From NCBI RefSeq assembly GCF_036504375.1, contig NZ_DASXVH010000027.1:84117-148116 (forward strand): DNA of 64,000 nt, read 5' to 3'. The notes beneath the pieces are model-generated. The model had not been told where the DNA came from. It saw only the letters and a list, made by a program, of their open reading frames with translations, and searched no databases. Shown here piece by piece: positions 35,119 through 43,374 of this stretch. Positions within the stretch are counted from its first letter, which is position 1; each line of letters starts with the position of its first letter. Origin of the DNA: Novimethylophilus sp036504375. GTDB taxonomy: Bacteria; Pseudomonadota; Gammaproteobacteria; Burkholderiales; Methylophilaceae. The position numbers and the translations under genes were made by a program.

Positions 35119-36606
35119 TTAAAGTTTATTATCATTAGCCTCTGATAATAAACTCTGCTGATCTGGCGGCTGTGTCGGCTTGGTGTAAGCCATATTGCGC
35201 TTGGCACGGTCTGGAAGTGGCACCAAGACCCCTTGATCGACCCAAGCTTTGAGCATTCTTGAGGCCGACAGGGTATGTACGCCAGCAATCTGGCACAGAT
35301 CAGCATTGGCAATCGCTCCGTGGGTATCAATCCAATGGCTCACCTCATCCCACACTGTGGGGCGCTCCAGATTCAGCAGTGTCACGGTCACGCTCTCTAT
35401 CGCAGTCTCGGTATTCTGGCGATATTGCGGCGGATAGAGCTTTGCCTGGGCCATTTCGGCAAACATCATCTTCACGCCCTCGCCCGCATCAATGTTAGGT
35501 GCAACAGGAAATTCGCGCAGATTTTGCGCAATCAGCGGATTACGCGCCTTCGAGCCGGCCTTATCAACATTGGCAGGCGTGATGTTGCCCGGAAACACTC
35601 CCGGACTTTCCACCTCGATGCGATCATCGAACAGGCGAATGAAAATATCGCGGTTCAATCGATAGTCGCGGTGGACGACTGCATTGACGATGGCCTCTTT
35701 TACAACCCGTTCTGGGTATAGATGCTTGGTTTTGAAGCCGCTGCTGGAGAGTATCAGCCCTTGTGCAAGTTCATCCAGCACGATCTTCACCGCGGTATCG
35801 ATCTGCTCGATTACCGGGCCACGAATCGCCTTGGGGGCCTTGCGCAGGTTGGGCGTAGCCCCCGGCACGGCCTGCTTGCCGTCATACACCATCAAGCGAA
35901 TATCGGCGCGCGAACCTTGGGCCGCCAGCAAACTGCCCGGCTCATCGGCGAATAACAGCACGGCCGCGCGGGTGGGCTGAACTTCATGCCCCACCTTCGA
36001 TGCCAGGCCGATCTTCTGTAACTGTTCTGCGAAGCTGCCGCTCCTCAATCCGCGTGCCGCGACAAAACTGCGCCAAGTGTCGGTCTCCAACAATTCCAGC
36101 GGAACTGGAACCAACTCGCTTTCTGCACTGCGCAGCCCGCGCCGATACGAAAGCTCGGTAATCTCCGCTGCCGCCATATTTCTGTTGCCCGCATCCAGCC
36201 GCGTCCAGGTGCCATCATCCACGATGGAATGTACCTTGTCGCTCTTGACGGTACGCACCAGCACCACATGGCCCGCCTTGCTGTCGCGCATGGTGCAAGG
36301 CAACCGGGTGAAACTGATAAACTCTATCGGCGGGTTAAACTGCGTGCGGACTTTGCGGGTTAGTTCGTCCAGCGCTTCGGGGTTTTCCTCGACGCCATAA
36401 AGCCGGGCGGCACCCCTCTCCTGTTTTTCATCCGCCACCCCCAGGGCCAGAATGCCGCCCTCGGTATTGGCGAATGCGCAGATGGTTTCCAGCGCCTTGC
36501 CCACCATCTTGCCGGAAACACGTTTGAAATCGAGAGTGCGGCTCTCGTGGGCGGCGAGCATGGCCGCAATGCGCGGCACGGCTTGGGCGGGTGTGAAGTC
36601 AATCAT
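35119..36606 (-). CDS. AlbA_2-domain ATP-binding transcriptional regulator-like protein (COG2865 type)
   Basis: 495 residues from ATG 36606 (GAGG 9 nt upstream; ATG 36615 also possible). N-terminal AlbA_2/Schlafen-like domain (ESRTLDFKRVS, ICAFANTEGGILALGV), a central region, then a HATPase_c_4 segment (VVKEAIVNAVVHRDY, IEVESPGVFP, GEGVKMMFAEM) and a C-terminal winged helix (ADLCQIAGVHTLSASRMLKAWVDQG). Such proteins are common in defence islands, some with restriction systems; their exact role is unsettled. It overlaps the methyltransferase gene by 8 bp. The C-terminal SLLSEANDNKL is encoded by palindromic site 2. Confidence 0.87.
   Translation of the reverse strand: MIDFTPAQAVPRIAAMLAAHESRTLDFKRVSGKMVGKALETICAFANTEGGILALGVADEKQERGAARLYGVEENPEALDELTRKVRTQFNPPIEFISFTRLPCTMRDSKAGHVVLVRTVKSDKVHSIVDDGTWTRLDAGNRNMAAAEITELSYRRGLRSAESELVPVPLELLETDTWRSFVAARGLRSGSFAEQLQKIGLASKVGHEVQPTRAAVLLFADEPGSLLAAQGSRADIRLMVYDGKQAVPGATPNLRKAPKAIRGPVIEQIDTAVKIVLDELAQGLILSSSGFKTKHLYPERVVKEAIVNAVVHRDYRLNRDIFIRLFDDRIEVESPGVFPGNITPANVDKAGSKARNPLIAQNLREFPVAPNIDAGEGVKMMFAEMAQAKLYPPQYRQNTETAIESVTVTLLNLERPTVWDEVSHWIDTHGAIANADLCQIAGVHTLSASRMLKAWVDQGVLVPLPDRAKRNMAYTKPTQPPDQQSLLSEANDNKL
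35123..35154. promoter_or_regulatory. 32-bp palindromic site, copy 2 (12-8-12)
   Basis: AGTTTATTATCA (35123-35134) and TGATAATAAACT (35143-35154), 8-nt spacer, exact arms. It covers the last codons of the AlbA_2 gene and sits about 35 bp upstream of the dprA-like start, a natural place for an operator controlling the last gene. Confidence 0.7.
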
Positions 36607-39600
36607 CGGCATCATCCTCGGCGCCGTTCAGCCCCATGCGATATTTGATGTCGTAGTTGATGATGTAGTCGAGTTGTTCGTTGGACAGCCCAAATAGCTT
36701 ACTTAGGGCTTGATCGGCGGTGTTAACTTGATCATGCGCAGATTTTCCATTTATTTCGTCGTATTCAATCAAGTGGCCTTGCTTTGTACGAATAGTTCTA
36801 GGCTTCGCTGACGATGAAAGGGTCTTGTCAATGACGGTGGAAATCGCATTCCAATCTGTATTAGCCCATTGTAGTGGCAATGGAAAAGTTTGAATCAAAG
36901 AGTCGTTGATGTGCTCGCAGTCGGCAAGTGTGGAGTAATACCAATAAAAAAGGGATGAATTGAGAAGGCAATTCACAAATCCAGTTGCTTGCTCATTTGC
37001 AAGGCTAAGGATTCGTCCGTGGGGCTGCTCAACAGTCTCACCATTCCTAATAAACCTTGGAGAAAATGCACTGGCCTTTGCCCAATAACGACAAGCTTCC
37101 TGATAGTAAACGCGGCCCTTTGGATCCTTGCTTACCAAGGAAGCGATGACATTCGCCCCTTCTAACCGAGATAACAGATTTGCTGCAATATCAGAATCGA
37201 CTTTAGCCACCCGGAACCCAAATCGTCGATCGGCATGTGAGTAAAGCTTTATTACCTCTAAAGCTGTACTGCGTTCTTCTGTGTAAAAACGTCGAACTGA
37301 CGAGGACACGAAACTAGATTTTTTGTTTGGAAGTGAAATCCAGATAGCCGTGGGCATTTCGACGCCCTCGAAAACCGATGCTGGCCGACGGGGGAATGGC
37401 AGAATAAATGCATGCGCATCTTTTGCCATCAAGTTTTGCATTGCGGTCATCCGCTCAGAACTCATAGATGTAAGCTGAACAATCAGCCCAACCGGCGCGT
37501 CACTTCCGATTAGACGCTTTGAGCGCTCCGCCACCAGTGCGTAAAGGTTCTTGGTAGCTTCGCAAGCATACTGATTTGGCAAGCAGCTATATGGCACATC
37601 CTTGCTTGGAAAAACAACATACGGCGGATTCCCAATCACCACATCAAACCCGCCCGCCGCCATGATGGGATAGAAATCCACATACCAGTGAAACGGCTTG
37701 TGGCTGGTTTTCCACGCCGCAAACTGTTTGCCGTTGTTGGGATCTTTGCCATATTCGCGGCACAGGTGGGTGTTCAGCGTTTCTTCCAGTTCGTGCAACT
37801 GATCGCCCAAATCTCTTTTGTCTTCTACCGTGACATGCCCGCCGCGCTGCACCTGTTGTATCTGGAAGTTGTTATAAGCTTGTTCCACAGCAACCAACTT
37901 GGTTTTGATCTTGCCCCAAGTGTCATCGAAATCGAATTTGCCTTGCGTCACAGCCTGTTCGGTTTCTTTTTCGCTGGCGTAGCCTACCAGCGTATTCCCG
38001 GCGCGAATGTTGAAATCGATGTCCGGCAGCGGCTCTATGGCGTCGCCCGGCTCCAGCAGCGCCACCAGTTTGAGGAACAGGCGTAGCTTGGCGATTTCGG
38101 TGGCTTGCGTTTCGATGTCTACGCCGTACAGGTTGTGCACGATGATGTGTTTGGTGATGGCGTAGTCGCGCACCCTGTCCACGGCGGCCGCATGAAAGCG
38201 TTCGACGATTTCTTCGATGTTAGCTAAAGCCCCCTCTCCCCCGGCCCCTCTCCCGCTTGCGGGCGAGGGGGATATGTCGGCATCGAGCAGTGTGCCGCTC
38301 ATGGCAGTGAGGCAGGCTTGATATAGTGGTTTGAGGATTTGCAACGCCGCGAACAGGAACGCGCCTGAGCCGCAGGTTGGATCGAGCACACTCATGCCGT
38401 GGCGGAATTTTTCGTGACTCTTTCTCGGCAGCCTGCCCGCCAGCACCACCCAGAAAGCACGCAGCAAAGCCGGATCAGTGCAGCGCTCGATCACATCCTG
38501 CGCAAACTGGCGGATATTGAGGTTGTAGGTAATGAGGTCGGCCACACTGTTGATTTCGCCCGCTTGCAGCTTGGCGAGGATTTCACGGGTACGGTTATGG
38601 CGGGCGATGGTTTCGCGCCAGATTTCGGTGGGCAGGCCGTGGCTGGGGGCCGCGGTTTTGTTCCAGGGTTTGCGGCGCTCCAGCAGATCGGGCGCTTGGG
38701 TGTCCAGACCGTTGGCGATTTCGGCTGGGTATAACCCCTCACCCCGGCCCTCTCCCGCAAGGGGAGAGGGAGGTAAGCCGTGGAGCATGGCGGGGTAGAC
38801 ATACCGGCGCGGGTCTTCCTGCAACAGCGGCCAGGCATGAGCATCGAACGCAGCAGTGTGTTCGGCACGTACTTTTTCGAACAGGCTGGGGATGATGGTA
38901 TTTTTGCCGATGTATTCGGTAATGTCTTCCTTGGTGTAGTAGGCCCCCATCTGCTTTTGGTTGACGAACTTCTCGAAGATGTAGCCGAGAACATCGGGGT
39001 TGATTTCCTTGCCGGAAGCCAGTGGGCGCTCGTCGAGGTGCCAATCCCATTCGTCGAAAAACGCGAATAGCGAACTGAATGCAGTATCGGGAATATCGAT
39101 GGCCTCGCCGTATTCGCGTTCCAGTTCGTGCTCGGCAAACAGGCCGCCGTTGAGGTAGGGCACTTTGCCGAATTCGGCTTCGATGGCAGCGCGGTTGGCC
39201 TCGGTACGTTCTTCGGCAAAGCCGCGAAAGAATAAGGGGCTGAGAAAGCTCTTGTAAAAGCTGACGCCGGGATTAGCGGCAAGATGGGTATCGAGCCGGT
39301 TACGCAGATAGCGTTTGTCACCGTTCAGAAAAAACTTTTCCTGCAAGAACCACAGGAACATCAGGCGGTCTACGACAACCGTTGTGTACCAGCGCTGATG
39401 GTCATCCGACGGAATGCCCTCAATGAATTTCTGAAACGCATCGCGCTGGGTCTGGAAGACCTTGTAAAACTTCTTGGTAACGTTGTCGCGGTCGAATCCG
39501 CCGCGCAGGCGTTCGGCCACACCGAATACGGTAAGGCCTTCTTCTTCATCCAGATCGAAGGTAATGGCCTTGAGTTTTTGCTCCAGCAGTTCGGTCGATT

Positions 39601-39952
39601 GCCCGGCTTGCCATTTGACTTCACGGTATTGGGTTGGGCGGCCTGTGGCGCGGGAAACCCATTGCCATATCTGCCGGGTTTGCTCGGCATCGGTAAAGAT
39701 GATGAGATGCTCGCGCGCATCCGCCGTGACTTTGCGTTCAATTTTCTGGCGGATGGCGTACGGGGGAATTGCACCATCGCCGCCGGGTAAGCATTGCAGT
39801 ATCTGGATGCCGCGTTTCTGGGCAATGGGCCGCAGGGAATAAATTTCACTTCCCACTTCTTTTTCCAAGCCGACCCGCAGTGCATCCCACCCCAACTGGT
39901 TGAATAACTCGACAAACTGGAATGACTGCAATTGTTGGGCGATTTTGCTCAT
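36599..39952 (-). CDS. Eco57I-type N6-adenine DNA methyltransferase (large, PglX/type IIG-like)
   Basis: 1117 residues from ATG 39952, 4 nt after the helicase stop (a TTG at 39967 overlaps it). AdoMet motif I VLDPTCGSGAFLFAAL (~residue 520), catalytic NPPY in VVIGNPPYVVF (~775), and upstream QMGAYYTKEDITEYIGKNTI, typical of Eco57I/PglX-like enzymes. A long C-terminal region probably recognises the target. I see no nuclease motif in the N-terminal ~300 residues, so cleavage may come from the PLD-helicase. Two short GC-rich palindromic repeats are inserted in frame and translated as Pro/Ser/Gly-rich loops. Confidence 0.88.
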   Translation of the reverse strand: MSKIAQQLQSFQFVELFNQLGWDALRVGLEKEVGSEIYSLRPIAQKRGIQILQCLPGGDGAIPPYAIRQKIERKVTADAREHLIIFTDAEQTRQIWQWVSRATGRPTQYREVKWQAGQSTELLEQKLKAITFDLDEEEGLTVFGVAERLRGGFDRDNVTKKFYKVFQTQRDAFQKFIEGIPSDDHQRWYTTVVVDRLMFLWFLQEKFFLNGDKRYLRNRLDTHLAANPGVSFYKSFLSPLFFRGFAEERTEANRAAIEAEFGKVPYLNGGLFAEHELEREYGEAIDIPDTAFSSLFAFFDEWDWHLDERPLASGKEINPDVLGYIFEKFVNQKQMGAYYTKEDITEYIGKNTIIPSLFEKVRAEHTAAFDAHAWPLLQEDPRRYVYPAMLHGLPPSPLAGEGRGEGLYPAEIANGLDTQAPDLLERRKPWNKTAAPSHGLPTEIWRETIARHNRTREILAKLQAGEINSVADLITYNLNIRQFAQDVIERCTDPALLRAFWVVLAGRLPRKSHEKFRHGMSVLDPTCGSGAFLFAALQILKPLYQACLTAMSGTLLDADISPSPASGRGAGGEGALANIEEIVERFHAAAVDRVRDYAITKHIIVHNLYGVDIETQATEIAKLRLFLKLVALLEPGDAIEPLPDIDFNIRAGNTLVGYASEKETEQAVTQGKFDFDDTWGKIKTKLVAVEQAYNNFQIQQVQRGGHVTVEDKRDLGDQLHELEETLNTHLCREYGKDPNNGKQFAAWKTSHKPFHWYVDFYPIMAAGGFDVVIGNPPYVVFPSKDVPYSCLPNQYACEATKNLYALVAERSKRLIGSDAPVGLIVQLTSMSSERMTAMQNLMAKDAHAFILPFPRRPASVFEGVEMPTAIWISLPNKKSSFVSSSVRRFYTEERSTALEVIKLYSHADRRFGFRVAKVDSDIAANLLSRLEGANVIASLVSKDPKGRVYYQEACRYWAKASAFSPRFIRNGETVEQPHGRILSLANEQATGFVNCLLNSSLFYWYYSTLADCEHINDSLIQTFPLPLQWANTDWNAISTVIDKTLSSSAKPRTIRTKQGHLIEYDEINGKSAHDQVNTADQALSKLFGLSNEQLDYIINYDIKYRMGLNGAEDDADD
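38230..38271. repeat. Palindromic GC-rich repeat B inside the methyltransferase gene
   Basis: Stem 38245-38256 with 38259-38270 (11 of 12 pairs), preceded by a CCCCTCTCCCCCGG box. On the minus strand it is read in frame as SPSPASGRGAGGEG. Same family as repeat A. Confidence 0.75.
38734..38772. repeat. Palindromic GC-rich repeat A inside the methyltransferase gene
   Basis: Perfect 9-bp stem CCCTCTCCC (38748-38756) / GGGAGAGGG (38762-38770), preceded by CCCCTCACCCCGG. Read in frame on the minus strand as PSPLAGEGRGEG. The PSP..GEG peptide is the familiar translation of a dispersed intergenic repeat of Proteobacteria. Confidence 0.8.
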
Positions 39953-39956
39953 GTTT

Positions 39957-42900
39957 TTATTTTCCAATCAGCCCCATTGAGCAAACAATCTTGGGTTCGC
40001 GTTGGGCATTTTCTTCTTCGGTATAGGTCAACTGGCCTTCTTCGCGCAGCGATTTGACGGCATCGGCTAGTTGCTCGTCGTTGACCCCGCCGCGCATCAG
40101 GCGATTGAGGGTGTCGGCGGCAGATTCCAGTAGCGGGCGTGAATAGATGTCATCCAGCGCTCGTTCCAGTTCGTCATCGGCAAACAGGGAGCCGCGCAGG
40201 CTGCGGGCGTATTCCTTGAGCCGGTCGTAGCACTTGCGGCGCGGGCTGGAGGGGCGTCCAAGGCTGCCGCCGATGGCCTTGTCCTGGGCTACCGCTAGTT
40301 GAAGCCCGGCTGCCACCAACTCATGGTGGTGCTCTTCACGCTCCATTGCGGGTTCATCCGGCTTGCATTCGGCGGCACGCAGAATGGTAAATTGCGATTC
40401 CGTCACTGCCCGGCCTTGGACATTCACCCAAGCCAGATGATCATTGCCTTCGGGCGATTTGACATACACCAGCGTACCGGGCTGGGCATCCGCCACGAGG
40501 TTCTGGATGGTGGGGTTGTATGCCTTGGCGGAATAGATGACATGTGGCAGGGATTCAATCTCCCGCGCCAGTGCCGGATCATTCTCAGTGGCGGTTTTCC
40601 AGATTTGCCAGGCGTAGGAGGCTAAATCGACTTCGTCATCCTTGTCGTCCAGCGCGCCGGTGCTTTGGCTGGAGAGCTTGCGCAGGGCTTCGGCATCTTC
40701 ATCTTCAAAAAAAGATTCGTCGGTGCCGACCACTTCGGCGTTTTCATACAGGCGCTGGTTAATGCGGGAACGGAGCTGTATCAGGCGCTCGACGCCATCG
40801 GCGGGGAGGAAGGAGTAGCACAGAATATCCTCAGCCTGCTGTCCGATGCGGTCTACACGCCCGGCACGCTGGATGAGGCGGATGATGGCCCAAGGCAGGT
40901 CAAAATTAACCACGATAGCAGCATCCTGCAGGTTCTGGCCTTCGGATAACACATCGGTACAAATCAGCACGCGTAGTTGTTCGTCCTTCTTGATTTGCGC
41001 ATCGTTGGATTGCGGCGAAAAACGGCAGGCGACGGCGTAAGGATCGGCGGATGCACCGGTGACCACGGCCAGATGCCCCAGCTGATGCTGTTGCAGGCTG
41101 CGCCCCAGATAACGCGCAGTATCGGCAAACTGGGTGAACACCAGCACTTTTTCCTTGGGATGCGTCTGTTTGAGCAGGCGGAGCAATTCGGCGAGTTTTT
41201 TATCCTGGGAGGGTTGCCAGATGCCGTAACCATTGATGAGATCAGACAGTGCGTTGATGTCCTGCGCCAGGTGGTCGCGCAAGTCTTGTCTGAACAGTTT
41301 GGAGCTTACCCATTTGAAGCGTTTGGCGTAAATCTCGGAATACTGCTTGTAGATAGTCTCGGCCTGACTGGTGGTTTCATCTTCGGCCTCCTCGGTGATG
41401 CCGTCGAGCAAGTCTTCCTGCTCCATCTTCAAGCCTTCGGCATCTTCGTCAAAGCGGTCAGCATCGAGAATGCCCGCATCAAGGGTGCCAATGGGAATGG
41501 CCAGCCCGTGATCGATGGCGTAGAGATACACCTGATTGCGCAGGATATGCCGCTCGATGGATTGTAGAAAAGAGAAGCCGCTGGATTCGAGCCGCTTGAA
41601 CAGGTTGGTGCGACAAAAGCCGATCAGCCGTTTGCCCGCCTTGCCCAGGTCATCCATCTGCTTGCGCTCGGCAGGCGTGGCGGCTTTGAGTGCCACCAGA
41701 TTGCCGTAGCTGCCCAATCCGTAGCGCGAAAGGTGCAGGCGGTTGATGACGTCCACCACCTCCACCGAATACAGCTTGGCATACTGGTCGCCAGGGTCGT
41801 TTTCATCCACGGCAAACTTGAGCGAAACGGGTTTGCGATTGGGAAAGTAGCGTTTTTCTCCATTGCGTAGTTCAAGGTAACGACGGCCTTTATCATCCGG
41901 CTGGGCATAGTGCTGAAGGATGAAGCTGCGGGTGCGGCGCACCATGTACAGGCGGATCAATTCACGCCAATCATCCAGTTCTGTGCTTTTTTCCATGGCG
42001 AGGATGGAATGCGGCGGACATTGGTACTGGCGTTCAAACTGCGCGTCAGTCATATCCTTAAGCCGCATGAAATGTTCTGGCCGCACGCCAATGTTCTGCT
42101 TTTCTTCCACAAACAACCGCAACTGGGCGGAAAGATCGGTCAGGGTTTTGTTGTATGGCGTGGCAGTGAGCAGGATGACCTTGGCATCGCATTCCTTGAC
42201 GTAATCTGCAATCGCCTTGTACCGGCGGCCTTCGCGGTTGCGCAGGTTGTGGCTTTCGTCAATTAGCACCAGCCGATAGCGCTTGAGGTCTTTGAGGCCG
42301 CGGGTTTTGTGAGTAACTTCAGTCAGCGACAGCACTTTGCCGCGCAAGCCATATTGTTCGCGGTACTTTTCCCACATCGGTACAAGATTCTTGGGGCAGA
42401 TGATGAGAGTCTCGAAGTTGAGATCATCTTCTACCATGCGTGCCAGAGCGGTTGCCATCATGGTTTTGCCCAGCCCTACCACGTCGCCGATGATGACACC
42501 GCCCCGGCGGTGCAAGTGGCGCGCGGCAATCTTGACGGCGGCTTTCTGGAACTCAAACAGTTCTTCTTCAAACCTGACAGGCAGCCTGAATTGGCTCAAA
42601 CCGGCACGCGCCTCCACGCTCAGGTGGTAGGCCATATTTAGGTAGATGTGATACGGCGGCACCAGCGTCTCGCGCGCCCAACTGGTTTCGATGACCCCGG
42701 CCAACTCCGCCGAAATATCCAGGCACCAGCGGTCGCACCAGCGGTCGTCAAACCATGCGCTGAGCTTGTTGGCGGCATCGTGATCCAGCACGTCGACATT
42801 CAACTCGCCCTGCTTGAAGAGGCCGGAAAATGTGAGATTGCTGCTGCCTACGAAGCCGGTGACCGGGTTGTTGGCGTCTTCACGGAACAGCAGGTAGAGC

Positions 42901-43322
42901 TTGGCGTGGAGTGGGTAAGGCAGAAACAATCTGACTTGTACCTTGCCCTCGCGCAATTGTCTGGCGAGCCGTTGCAGGCCTTTTTCATCGGCAGAAGTCG
43001 GCAGGCCAAATGTGATCTGTTCGCGAAGTTGTGCCGCAAACTTGTGCTTGATGTCGCTGGCGCGGGCGTTGTCGATCAGATCGTCGGAGTCGGCAAGCTG
43101 GTAAAGCGCTTTGACTTCATCCTGCGGGGGACGTTGCATGCCGATCAGCACACGGCAGACCTGACCGGCATCGCCCCGCCAATTCTCAATCAGATCGTCA
43201 ATCGCCCGCCAGCCACGCAGGTTAAAGTAACCAATACAAAAGTCTGCTCGTTGTGAAGCTGTGAGAGTAGCGCGAAGAGCATCCAGCAGACGCTGGTCAA
43301 TGTTGTCGAATATTCTTGGCAT
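39957..43322 (-). CDS. PLD-family nuclease fused to SNF2-type helicase
   Basis: 1121 residues from ATG 43322 (MPRIFDNIDQRL...); a longer frame from 43439 overlaps priA and lacks family similarity. N-terminal phospholipase-D nuclease domain with one HxK motif (HAKLYLLF, 139-146) and GSSN (159-162). SNF2 ATPase: Walker A GDVVGLGKT (279-287), DESH (355-358), TATPY (386-390); helicase C-terminal lobe with VFTQFADTARYLG, DVLSEGQNL and QRAGRVDRIGQ. The first gene of the operon with the methyltransferase. It combines the functions of DISARM DrmC (PLD) and DrmD (SNF2) in one chain. Confidence 0.9.
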   Translation of the reverse strand: MPRIFDNIDQRLLDALRATLTASQRADFCIGYFNLRGWRAIDDLIENWRGDAGQVCRVLIGMQRPPQDEVKALYQLADSDDLIDNARASDIKHKFAAQLREQITFGLPTSADEKGLQRLARQLREGKVQVRLFLPYPLHAKLYLLFREDANNPVTGFVGSSNLTFSGLFKQGELNVDVLDHDAANKLSAWFDDRWCDRWCLDISAELAGVIETSWARETLVPPYHIYLNMAYHLSVEARAGLSQFRLPVRFEEELFEFQKAAVKIAARHLHRRGGVIIGDVVGLGKTMMATALARMVEDDLNFETLIICPKNLVPMWEKYREQYGLRGKVLSLTEVTHKTRGLKDLKRYRLVLIDESHNLRNREGRRYKAIADYVKECDAKVILLTATPYNKTLTDLSAQLRLFVEEKQNIGVRPEHFMRLKDMTDAQFERQYQCPPHSILAMEKSTELDDWRELIRLYMVRRTRSFILQHYAQPDDKGRRYLELRNGEKRYFPNRKPVSLKFAVDENDPGDQYAKLYSVEVVDVINRLHLSRYGLGSYGNLVALKAATPAERKQMDDLGKAGKRLIGFCRTNLFKRLESSGFSFLQSIERHILRNQVYLYAIDHGLAIPIGTLDAGILDADRFDEDAEGLKMEQEDLLDGITEEAEDETTSQAETIYKQYSEIYAKRFKWVSSKLFRQDLRDHLAQDINALSDLINGYGIWQPSQDKKLAELLRLLKQTHPKEKVLVFTQFADTARYLGRSLQQHQLGHLAVVTGASADPYAVACRFSPQSNDAQIKKDEQLRVLICTDVLSEGQNLQDAAIVVNFDLPWAIIRLIQRAGRVDRIGQQAEDILCYSFLPADGVERLIQLRSRINQRLYENAEVVGTDESFFEDEDAEALRKLSSQSTGALDDKDDEVDLASYAWQIWKTATENDPALAREIESLPHVIYSAKAYNPTIQNLVADAQPGTLVYVKSPEGNDHLAWVNVQGRAVTESQFTILRAAECKPDEPAMEREEHHHELVAAGLQLAVAQDKAIGGSLGRPSSPRRKCYDRLKEYARSLRGSLFADDELERALDDIYSRPLLESAADTLNRLMRGGVNDEQLADAVKSLREEGQLTYTEEENAQREPKIVCSMGLIGK

Positions 43323-43374
43323 GGGGTCGTAATTTACGCGATTTGCAAACTCGATGCCATCATCTTGTGCAGCA

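Noticed and set aside
38230..38772. The GC-rich repeats as frameshifting insertions that kill the methyltransferase gene
   Set aside because: The reading frame stays open across both repeats and the catalytic motifs on both sides are in one frame.
34107..43322. DISARM assignment for the second island
   Set aside because: SNF2 helicase, PLD and methyltransferase functions are present, but no DrmA (DUF1998 helicase), DrmB or DrmE-like gene is found and the PLD is fused to the helicase.
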